Of a DNA stretch of 59,676 bases, positions 42,428-49,499 are shown in pieces; position 1 is the first letter of the stretch, and the number at the start of each line of letters is the position of its first letter. The position numbers were made by a program, and so were the translations under genes. This stretch comes from Deltaproteobacteria bacterium (GTDB lineage: Bacteria > Myxococcota_A > UBA796 > JAFGLY01): assembly GCA_016927815.1 (NCBI GenBank), contig JAFGLY010000048.1, forward strand, positions 1 through 59,676. The letters are read 5' to 3'. The notes under the pieces were generated by a model. The model was not told the origin of the DNA. It worked only from the letters and a program-made list of their open reading frames with translations, and made no database searches.

Positions 42428-43815
42428 TGGAGACGCACCCCCCCCCGCTCGTCCGCGATCCGGCCTACCGCAGACGCCGATTCCAGAACTGGATGATCGT
42501 CGGCCTCCTGTACGCGTTCTTCTACATGACCCGGTACAATTTCAACGCGAACGCGCCCACGCTCATGGACGTGTTCGGTTGGACCAAGGTCGATCTCGCC
42601 ATCCTCGACACCGCGATGCCCTTCCTGTACGGCCTCTCGGTCCTGCTCAACGCCGCCATCGCGGACAGGGTGGGAGGCCGCAGGGCGTTCCTCATCGGCG
42701 CGGCGGGCGTCGTGGTGGCGAACGTCGTCTTCGGCGCCTTCCACTGGGTCGTGCTCGAACCGCCCGTCTTCACGGGTGAGGGCACCGCGCGTACCCTGGT
42801 CACTCCGGCCGTGCTGGCCGGCGGGCTCACCCCTCGGCAGCTCGCCTACATCATGTCGGTCGTATGGGCCGTCAACGCCTACTTCCAGTCCTTCGGCGCG
42901 CTCTCGATCGTCAAGATCAACGCCCAGTGGTTCCACCTGAGCGAGCGCGGCACCTTCGGTGCCATCTTCGGCGTGCTCATCCGCCTGGGACTCATCTTCG
43001 CCTTCTCGGGTACCCCCATCCTCGCCGAGGGTCTCGGCTGGTACTGGGCGTGGTGGCTCCCGGCGCTCCTCGTGGCCGTGTTCTTCGTCCTCACGCTCCT
43101 CTTCGTGAAGGAGCGGCCGGAGGATGCCGGCTTCGCGACCCTCGACACCGGGGACGCCCAGATCGGCGCACCCGAGGAGAGGGTGAGCGTGCTCGACGTG
43201 GCGAAGAAGGTCTTCACGAGCCGCGTGATGTGGACCATCGCGCTCGCCTCGGTGATGCTGGGGTTCGTTCGGCGCAGCGTCATCGATTCCTGGTGGCCGG
43301 TCTACTTCAAGGAGATTCTCGGCGTTTCCAGCACCGAAGCCGTGTTCCAGACCACCGCCTGGGGCATCGCGCTCATGGGCATCGCGGGCGGCTTCGTGCT
43401 CGGCCCCCTCTCCGACCGGGTCTTCCAGAGCCGCCGCGCGCCGGTGGTGGTCATCGGCTTCGTGGGCATGGCCCTGTGCCTGGTCCTCTTCCGCGTCCTC
43501 GGCAACGGCGCCTGGCAGGCGGTGCTGGCCCTCTGCCTGCTCTCCTTCTTCATCAACGGCGCCCACGGGGTCATCGGCGGCGCAGCCTCCATGGACTTCG
43601 GCGGGAAGCGGGGCGCCGCCACCGCGGCGGGCCTCTTCGACGGCATGCAGTACCTCGTGGCCGCTCCCTTCACGGGGCTGCTCGTGGGCTGGATCACCGA
43701 GACCTGGGGCTGGCAGGTGTGGAAGCTGTGGCCCCTGCCCTTCGCGCTGGTGGGCACGGTGCTCATGGCCACGCTCTGGAACGAGAAGCCGCGCGGCCGG
43801 GCCCCGGCCCACTGA
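42427..43815 (+). CDS. MFS transporter of the organophosphate:phosphate antiporter (GlpT/UhpT) type
   Basis: 462 residues with about 12 helices. The opening NWMIVGLLYAFFYMTRYNFN is the OPA-family helix 1, with the basic residue that contacts the phosphate group, and VNAYFQSFGALSIVKINAQW is typical of helix 4-5. The family exchanges sugar- or glycerol-phosphates for inorganic phosphate. Start ATG 42427 overlaps the PutP stop, with GAGAGG just before. Substrate uncertain. Confidence 0.88.
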   Translation: METHPPPLVRDPAYRRRRFQNWMIVGLLYAFFYMTRYNFNANAPTLMDVFGWTKVDLAILDTAMPFLYGLSVLLNAAIADRVGGRRAFLIGAAGVVVANVVFGAFHWVVLEPPVFTGEGTARTLVTPAVLAGGLTPRQLAYIMSVVWAVNAYFQSFGALSIVKINAQWFHLSERGTFGAIFGVLIRLGLIFAFSGTPILAEGLGWYWAWWLPALLVAVFFVLTLLFVKERPEDAGFATLDTGDAQIGAPEERVSVLDVAKKVFTSRVMWTIALASVMLGFVRRSVIDSWWPVYFKEILGVSSTEAVFQTTAWGIALMGIAGGFVLGPLSDRVFQSRRAPVVVIGFVGMALCLVLFRVLGNGAWQAVLALCLLSFFINGAHGVIGGAASMDFGGKRGAATAAGLFDGMQYLVAAPFTGLLVGWITETWGWQVWKLWPLPFALVGTVLMATLWNEKPRGRAPAH

Positions 43816-44117
43816 CCCGGGCTGGACTCAGGCGTCGTGCGTTCACCGGCTGCGAACGCCGGCGTGTCGGCTCAGACCTCCAGCCCCGGATCGGGTGAAC
43901 GAACTCGGTTTGCTGGCGCACCAAGTGAAGTCCTGTCCGGTCGGCAGAAATCGAGAGACTCGGGTGGCGAAAGCACCCCTCCCATTTCCTCCCCGAGGGT
44001 CCCGAGGGATGCACGGCGGGGAACGAACCTGCATCGCTCACCGGTCCTGCCGGCTACGGCCTGCCCCGGTCCGTCATGGTAGGGTACGGGTGGGTGGCCG
44101 GTGGCCCGGAGGTTCCC
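43816..44117. other. Non-coding gap after the transporter operon
   Basis: This 302-base stretch is less GC-rich in the middle and has no open frame with convincing protein character. It contains a hairpin GGGTG/CACCC closing a GAAA-type loop (GGGTGGCGAAAGCACCC, around 43963-43979), and CCCCGAGGGTCCCGAGG-like inverted segments just after. These could form a terminator or a leader RNA for the gene at 44118. No U-tract and no known riboswitch consensus was recognised. Confidence 0.4.
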
Positions 44118-44813
44118 ATGCTCCTGCCCTTCCTCGCCCTCCTGCTCACCACGGGACCCGCGGAGGCCTATCCCCCCCAGGGTGCCGTGAACCTGGCTAC
44201 CACCGGCCTCGTGCTCGCCCCCGTGGGGGCGCTGGTGCTCGGGGGCCTCGCAGCAGGCGACCTGGCCACGGACCCGGAGGGGCCCGTCCTGGGTCTGAGC
44301 ACGCCCGCGGCGCTCACGTCCCTGCCGCTCCTCGCCGCCGGTCCCGCGCTGCTCACGACGGGATCGCTGCGCGCCCAGACGGTCCTGGAGCACCGCGGCC
44401 GGCATGTCGGCAGCACCTCGGGCTGGCTGTCGGTGGCCTGCTACGTGGGGGCGCTCGCAATTCCCGAGCTCATGCGCACCCCGGACGGGGACTACGGGGC
44501 TGCGTCCGATGCCACCGTCCACTGGACGCGGGGCGTGCTCTACGCGGCCTCCTACGCAGCCGGCGTGGCGCAGTACGTGCAGGTGCGCAAAGCCTGGATC
44601 CCTGTCCAGAAGGCCGCCGAGCAGCGGGCCCTCGAGTGGCGCTTCGAGCGCCGGAGCGACGACGGGGACGACAGCTGGCTGTTGGAGGAGCCCCCTCCGG
44701 AGCCGCCCGAGCCGCCCAACCCGGAGCCGCCACTGCCCGTGGCCTCCTGGGCGCTCGTGCCGCTCGCCCTGCCCGGCGGCGGGGGCGGCCTGGCCCTGAC
44801 GGGTTCGTTCTAG
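44118..44813 (+). CDS. Membrane protein of unknown function with Pro/Glu-rich tail
   Basis: 231 residues: signal-like MLLPFLALLLTTGPAEA, then three to four hydrophobic stretches (LATTGLVLAPVGALVLGGLA, LTSLPLLAAGPALLTTG), a charged segment and a PPEPPEPPNPEPP spacer before a hydrophobic end. No family recognised. ATG 44118 has CGGAGG at five bases. The YigZ gene starts seven bases after its stop. Confidence 0.7.
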   Translation: MLLPFLALLLTTGPAEAYPPQGAVNLATTGLVLAPVGALVLGGLAAGDLATDPEGPVLGLSTPAALTSLPLLAAGPALLTTGSLRAQTVLEHRGRHVGSTSGWLSVACYVGALAIPELMRTPDGDYGAASDATVHWTRGVLYAASYAAGVAQYVQVRKAWIPVQKAAEQRALEWRFERRSDDGDDSWLLEEPPPEPPEPPNPEPPLPVASWALVPLALPGGGGGLALTGSF

Positions 44814-44820
44814 GAGGCGC

Positions 44821-45483
44821 GTGAGCGGGATTCGGAGCGGCGGGGGCGGGTCTGGATCCTCCGGACGCGAGGCAACGGTGCGGACGATCGCCGCCCGCCA
44901 CACGCACGAGGAGATCGTGAAGCGCAGCCGTTTCGTGGCCACGGCGTTGCGCCTCGACGACCCGTCCTGTGCGTCCGGGCTCGTGGCCGAGGTGTCGGAC
45001 CCGGCCGCCACCCACACCTGCTGGGCCTGGCGGGTGGGAGCGGCCTCACGCGTCCACGACGCCCAGGAGCCGGGCGGCACCGCAGGCCGCCCGATCCTGG
45101 CCGCGATCGATGCCCAGGGCATGGACCACGTGCTGGTGGTCGTGGTGCGGACCTTCGGCGGGATCAAGCTGGGCGCCGGAGGGCTCGTCCGGGCGTACGG
45201 GGGCATCGCGGCGCGCTGCCTCGCGGCTGCACCGCCGCTCGAGCTCCGTCCGAGAGTCCGCCTGTCCCTGCGGGTTCCCTTCGAGGACCTGGGCGGGGTC
45301 CATGCCTGCCTCGATCGCCTCGACGCGGCGAGGCTGCGAGAGGACTGGACCGAAGCGGGCCTCGACCTGGAGGTGGAGGTGGACGTAGACAGCGTGGAGG
45401 TGCTGGAGCACGCCCTTGCAGACCTCACCCGAGGCCGTGTGCGACGGGTCGAACGGCCGCCCGGTCCGCCAGGGGCCCGGTGA
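44821..45483 (+). CDS. yigZ: IMPACT/YigZ family protein
   Basis: 220 residues. The UPF0029 signature DAQEPGGTAGRPILAAIDAQ with VVRTFGGIKLGAGGLVRAYG (residues about 80-125) is complete, and the C-terminal half is the ferredoxin-like DUF1949 type. The family is linked to translation control (IMPACT/GCN1 partner) in eukaryotes; bacterial role is unclear. GTG 44821 overlaps a GGAGG that lies only three bases away; a downstream start cannot be excluded, since the first 20 residues are Gly/Ser-rich. Confidence 0.9.
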   Translation: MSGIRSGGGGSGSSGREATVRTIAARHTHEEIVKRSRFVATALRLDDPSCASGLVAEVSDPAATHTCWAWRVGAASRVHDAQEPGGTAGRPILAAIDAQGMDHVLVVVVRTFGGIKLGAGGLVRAYGGIAARCLAAAPPLELRPRVRLSLRVPFEDLGGVHACLDRLDAARLREDWTEAGLDLEVEVDVDSVEVLEHALADLTRGRVRRVERPPGPPGAR

Positions 45484-45531
45484 AGGCGATCCCGCCATCT
45501 TCCCGGCTGCCGCGCCAGGAAGGGCTCGGCC

Positions 45532-46797
45532 TCACCGTTCGCCGACCACCGGGGCGTCCCAGGCTGCCGGCTCGGGTGCGGGCAGGCCGAACGCGCAAGC
45601 CGCCCGAGAGGCGATGACGCGGCCGATGGCCAGCGAGGCCGTGGCCGCGGGGGACGGCGCGTTGAGCACGTGCATCGTGCGGTCGCCTTCCACGATCCGG
45701 AAGTCGTCCACGAGCGCCCCGTCGGGCGCCAGGGCCTGGGCGCGTACGCCCGCCTGGGCCCTTAGGACGTCCTCGGGCCGGATCTCAGGGACGAGGCCAC
45801 GGAGCGCCCGTACGAAGAGGGCCTTGGAGAAGGACCGCGCCATCTCCCGCGCGCCCATCCGCCAGTGCTTCCGGGCCATGCGCCAGAACCCCGGAAAGGC
45901 CAGGTACCCGACCAGGTCCGGCAGGGAGACGGAGAACCGGGAGTAGCCCTCCCTCCGGAACGCCAGCACCGCGTTGGGGCCTGCCTCCACCCCCCCTCGG
46001 ATCCTGCGCGTGAAGTGGACGCCCAGAAAGGGAAAGGCAAGGTCCGGGACGGGGTAGACCAGGTGGTTCACGAGGTGCTGCCGCTCGGGCACCAGTTCGT
46101 AGTACTCCCCCCGGAAGGGCAGGATCCTGAGGCCCGGATCCACCCCCGCGAGTCGGGCCACCCGGTCGGAGTGGAGCCCGGCGCAGTTCACCAGGGTGCG
46201 GGCCTTCACCTCGCCGGACGTCGTCTCGAGCACGAGCCTGCCCGTCTCGCGGTGGATGGCCGTCACGCGTGCGTCGGTCCGGATGGCGTGGCCCGCCCGT
46301 CGGACGATGCGGGCGAACGCCTCGCAGACCTCGCCGTAGTCCAGAATGGCGCTCTCCTCGACCCTAAGGCCGGCGAGGGCGGCCACGTGGGGTTCGAGGG
46401 CACGGACGCCCTCCGGGGTCAGGCGTCGGAGGCCCTCGAGCCCGTTGGCCGTACCCCGGCGCTCCAGGATCTCCAGGGCCGGCATCTCCTCGGGTCGAGT
46501 CGCGGCCACCACCTTTCCACACCGATCACAGGCGATCCCTTCGGCCTCGCAGAAGCGGATCAGGGCCTCACGGCCCTCGGTGCACAACCGCGCCTTGAGC
46601 GAACCCGGCCTGTAGTAAAGACCCGAGTGGACCACACCGCTGTTGTGTCCGGTCTGGTGGGTGGCGAGCCGAGGTTCGGCCTCGAGCACCGCGACCGTGG
46701 TCCCGGGCGAGTGGCACAGGCGGAGCGCGGTGGCGAGGCCGACGATTCCACCACCGACGATGGCGACGTCCACGGTTCGTTCGGAGGTCTGCGGCAT
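45532..46797 (-). CDS. lhgO: L-2-hydroxyglutarate oxidase/dehydrogenase
   Basis: 421 residues, FAD-dependent DAO superfamily. N-terminal dinucleotide fold VDVAIVGGGIVGLATALRL, then HQTGHNSGVVHSGLYYRPGS (typical of LhgO/L2HGDH), LVNCAGLHSDRVARL, FRGEYYELVPERQHLVNHLV and YPVPDLAFPFLGVHFTRRI. Oxidises L-2-hydroxyglutarate to 2-oxoglutarate, feeding electrons to the membrane. ATG 46797 has no clear Shine-Dalgarno. 23 bases downstream of the SGNH hydrolase gene. Confidence 0.92.
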   Translation of the reverse strand: MPQTSERTVDVAIVGGGIVGLATALRLCHSPGTTVAVLEAEPRLATHQTGHNSGVVHSGLYYRPGSLKARLCTEGREALIRFCEAEGIACDRCGKVVAATRPEEMPALEILERRGTANGLEGLRRLTPEGVRALEPHVAALAGLRVEESAILDYGEVCEAFARIVRRAGHAIRTDARVTAIHRETGRLVLETTSGEVKARTLVNCAGLHSDRVARLAGVDPGLRILPFRGEYYELVPERQHLVNHLVYPVPDLAFPFLGVHFTRRIRGGVEAGPNAVLAFRREGYSRFSVSLPDLVGYLAFPGFWRMARKHWRMGAREMARSFSKALFVRALRGLVPEIRPEDVLRAQAGVRAQALAPDGALVDDFRIVEGDRTMHVLNAPSPAATASLAIGRVIASRAACAFGLPAPEPAAWDAPVVGER

Positions 46798-46820
46798 GCG
46801 CGTGGGGGGAAAGGGGGGCG

Positions 46821-48137
46821 TCACCGTGGCCCGGCGGCGTCTATCCCGCCGCGCCGCTCCCCAGGAGGGAGCGCCTGCGCGACCGGGTCGACCAGGGCCT
46901 CTGCGACCCTCCGATGACCCAGCGGGCTCAAGTGCATCTGGTCCGTGAACCATCCCTGCGGAGGGATTCCGCCTCCCTCCCGGCGAGCCAGTGCGTCGAG
47001 GTCCACGAGCGTCGCGCCCCGTTCCCGAGCCACGTCGCGGATCGCCTCCAGGATGCCGGGGGTGGCCCGGATGGGGACGGGATCCCGGTCGCGGGCTTGA
47101 CGGAACGCCTCGACGCCCTTGGGATCTCCCGGTCCGAGCAGGCGTCCCTCGAGGTAGAGGAGGTCCGCGCAGTCGGGGTCGCGAGCCAGGCCGGCCCTCA
47201 CGGCCTCGAGGGTGAGGCCCGGAGGATCGAGGTCCAGACGCCAGACACCGTCGACGAGGGCACCCGAGCCCGGTGGAATCAGGTCGGGACAGGACGGCGC
47301 ACTCGGGGCGCAGCCCACCTCGTCCGCGATGACCGTGGCGAGCACCAGGCCGGCTTGCGATTCGAGGACGTCCCGGGCGATGCGATCGAGGTTTCTCCGA
47401 AAGAGCGACTCGCCCATGCGGATCCGGCCCGGCTCCACGCGGGGGAAGTCCGCAGGACGGGCGACCGTGCGCAACCCGAAGGCCCGGCTCGGACGGACCA
47501 GAGCCCGTTCCAGCAGGAGGAACGTGCGGGTCTGCTGGAGAGCGATGCGCACGCGCGCGGCCAACGCGGATCGCACGTTACCGTATCGTTCGTGGAAGGT
47601 CAGGTTTCCGATGTCGTTGTGACCCGCGTAGCAGACCACCACGTCGGGCTCGAGCGGCCGGGCACGCTCGAGGAGGAGGCGAATGTCGCCGGTGTCGAAG
47701 CCCGCCCGGCCGAAGTTGAGCACCTCGACGTCCACGCCGCGGTCCCGGAGCGCGCGCTCCACGAGGGCCGGGAACTCCGACTCCGGACCCAAGCCGCTCC
47801 CAGAGCGCACGGAGGACCCCCCGACGAAGAGGACGCGGGGCCGGCCAGGCCGCTTGTGGAGTGCAAAGGGTGCGATTGCGTCCTTCCCCTGGAAGACGGG
47901 GCAGACCAGACCGTCGCGGATCTCCAGGAGCGGATCGAAGAAGTCGTGGTACCGACGGATCGTCGGAGGGGGAGGAGGGGAGCCGAGCACGAGGCGCGCC
48001 ACGCCCTCCACCACGCCGAGCAGGACCAGCGCCACGGCCAGCCCCAGCCCGGCCCGAACCAGCAGCCGCCTCAGCCCGTGCGAGTCGGGCCCCCGCCGCT
48101 GCGTTTCGCCCGCCCGTGGCCTTGTCACGGCACTCAC
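46821..48137 (-). CDS. Membrane-anchored SGNH/GDSL hydrolase-family protein
   Basis: 438 residues. One N-terminal membrane helix (LGLAVALVLLGVVEGVARLV, about 31-50) and an SGNH domain outside. Block I is VLFVGGSSVRSGSG (Ser), block III VVVCYAGHNDIGN (Asn/Asp), and block V WFTDQMHLSPLGHRRVAEAL gives the Asp-x2-His dyad. A TPR-like insertion lies between. Such proteins remove or transfer acyl groups on polysaccharides or lipids, but the substrate is not evident. GTG 48137 start. Confidence 0.85.
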   Translation of the reverse strand: MSAVTRPRAGETQRRGPDSHGLRRLLVRAGLGLAVALVLLGVVEGVARLVLGSPPPPPTIRRYHDFFDPLLEIRDGLVCPVFQGKDAIAPFALHKRPGRPRVLFVGGSSVRSGSGLGPESEFPALVERALRDRGVDVEVLNFGRAGFDTGDIRLLLERARPLEPDVVVCYAGHNDIGNLTFHERYGNVRSALAARVRIALQQTRTFLLLERALVRPSRAFGLRTVARPADFPRVEPGRIRMGESLFRRNLDRIARDVLESQAGLVLATVIADEVGCAPSAPSCPDLIPPGSGALVDGVWRLDLDPPGLTLEAVRAGLARDPDCADLLYLEGRLLGPGDPKGVEAFRQARDRDPVPIRATPGILEAIRDVARERGATLVDLDALARREGGGIPPQGWFTDQMHLSPLGHRRVAEALVDPVAQALPPGERRGGIDAAGPR

Positions 48138-48351
48138 CCGCCAGACTCAGGTACCCGAGTCGGCCGGCGCACCGTATGCTGGACGGGGCGGCCGGCGATT
48201 CGGGGCGTGTCCAGGAGAACCACGTATGTCCCTCCCTGTGGGGACGTCCGCTGGTAACCCAGCCCGACCCGCTCGACCGCGCCTGCCTCCCCTCCTCCCT
48301 CCTCGGAGTTCCCTGAGGTAGGATGGAGCCGTCCCCTCCCAGGAGATGCCC

Positions 48352-48744
48352 ATGCGGCTCCGCCTTCTCGGCGTCCTGCTCCTCCTCCTCGCTTTAGGCT
48401 GCCTGTGCGGTCGCGGTGCCGAGGAGACCGGCGACAGCACGCCCGTGATCGATACGAACACCGACACCGGGATCCCCGGGGGCAGCTTCTGGGGCGAGTA
48501 CGCCACGGCCCTGTGCGAGCACTACGAGCGGTGCGAACCCGAGTTCTTCACGACGTACTACGAGACCATGGAGAACTGCGTGGCGGTCCTCGAGGACGAG
48601 CTCTCCTCAGGCGCGAGTGCCTACGAGGGGTGCACGTTCGACGAGAGCAACGCCGAGATCTGCATCCACTACATCGAGGCCGCCGACTGCAAGGGCTTCG
48701 AGCTGCCCCAGGCCTGTCAGAGCCTCTTCATCTGCGCGGATTGA
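48352..48744 (+). CDS. Small Cys-rich lipoprotein
   Basis: 130 residues. Lipobox LLLLLALGC, followed by a Thr/Asp/Gly linker (TGDSTPVIDTNTDTGIPGG). The mature domain has about six Cys (ALCEHYERCEPEF; ENCVAVLED; GCTFDESN; EICIHYIEAADCKGF) that could form disulfides. No known fold named. ATG 48352 has AGGAG at six bases, preferred over ATG 48346. 57 bases upstream of the peroxiredoxin gene, same strand. Confidence 0.8.
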   Translation: MRLRLLGVLLLLLALGCLCGRGAEETGDSTPVIDTNTDTGIPGGSFWGEYATALCEHYERCEPEFFTTYYETMENCVAVLEDELSSGASAYEGCTFDESNAEICIHYIEAADCKGFELPQACQSLFICAD

Positions 48745-48801
48745 AGAAACAGCACCCGTTCCGTCGGCTCTCCCAAGGAGTCGGCCTCTGCCGGAGGATC
48801 C

Positions 48802-49389
48802 ATGAGCCGTCGCCTTCCCGTCCTCGGTCTCCTGGGCGCGGTCCTCGCGCCCGGCGCCACCCCCGCGGAGACGCCGGAGGGGATCGCCCTGCACGGCACG
48901 CGGCCCGCCGCACCGCTCCAGGCGCCCGAGTTCCAGGTGCAGGCCCAGAGCGGCGAACCCCGCACCCGGGCGGACCTCCTCGGTCGACCCACGGTGCTCT
49001 GGTTCTACCCCATGGCCGGAACCCCTGGCTGAACGAAGGAGGGTTGCGGGTACCGCGACCTGTACGACGCGTTCCAGGCCCTGGGCGTGCGCGTGGTGGG
49101 GGTGTCCTTCAACAAGATCGAGAAGAACCGGGCCTGGGCGAGCAGCCAGTCCTTCCCGTTCGAACTGTGGAGCGACCGGAATCGGGAGCTCGCCCTGCAC
49201 TACGGCGCGGCCTCCAGCCCCCGGGCCTTCGCGCCTTCGCGGATCACGGTGCTCCTGGACGCCTCGGGTGCGCTGCTCCTGCGCTACGACAAGGTGGACG
49301 TGGGCACGCACCCCGGCGACGTGCTGGAGGACTGCCGTGCACTCCTGGGCCCTGCCCCCTCGACCCCCCAGGAACCCGGCGCCGAGTGA
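48802..49389 (+). CDS. Secreted PrxQ/AhpC-type peroxiredoxin with in-frame TGA read as selenocysteine
   Basis: 195 codons, with TGA at 49030-49032 (residue 77) inside the catalytic motif WFYPMAGTPG-U-TKEGCGYRDLY. Peroxiredoxins have the peroxidatic Cys here (PGCTxExC.FRD) and the resolving Cys five residues on (C82, present). The frame continues for 118 more codons with normal peroxiredoxin sequence (GVRVVGVSFNKIEKNRAWAS; FPFELWSDRNRELALHYG; ITVLLDASGALLLRYDKVD). A signal peptide (LPVLGLLGAVLAPGATPA) suggests periplasmic peroxide removal. A hairpin fitting the bacterial SECIS model lies at 49042-49060. GGAGG precedes ATG 48802. Alternatives are a nonsense mutation or a sequencing error (TGC/TGA), but the hairpin and intact downstream frame argue for Sec. 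Confidence 0.85.
49042..49060 (+). promoter_or_regulatory. Putative bacterial SECIS hairpin
   Basis: GGUUGCGG (49042-49049) pairs with CCGCGACC (49053-49060) over 8 bp, including one U-G wobble, closing a 3-nt loop GUA. The loop starts 17 nt after the TGA, and its first base is G. Both features satisfy the published bacterial SECIS description (apical loop 16-37 nt after UGA, G among the first two loop bases). It is embedded in coding sequence, as bacterial SECIS elements are. Confidence 0.65.
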
Positions 49390-49397
49390 GCCCGCGA

Positions 49398-49419
49398 GGG
49401 CGGGCGTCCGGGCCCGCCC
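49398..49419 (+). terminator. GC-rich hairpin after the peroxiredoxin
   Basis: GGGCGGGC (49398-49405) and GCCCGCCC (49412-49419) form a perfect 8-bp stem with a 6-nt loop, starting nine bases after the stop codon. No U-tract follows, so intrinsic termination may be weak. Confidence 0.55.
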
Positions 49420-49499
49420 TGCCGCATCCCGACCCCCCGAGGGACCGGGGAAATCCGTCGGGTTAGGCACAAACCGTCGACCTACAGGAGGTTTCAGCC

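Noticed and set aside
48802-49032. Peroxiredoxin gene read as a truncated 76-aa protein or pseudogene ending at TGA
   Set aside because: The TGA is at the catalytic Cys, the downstream frame is intact and conserved in style, and a SECIS-like hairpin follows. Selenocysteine is the better reading.
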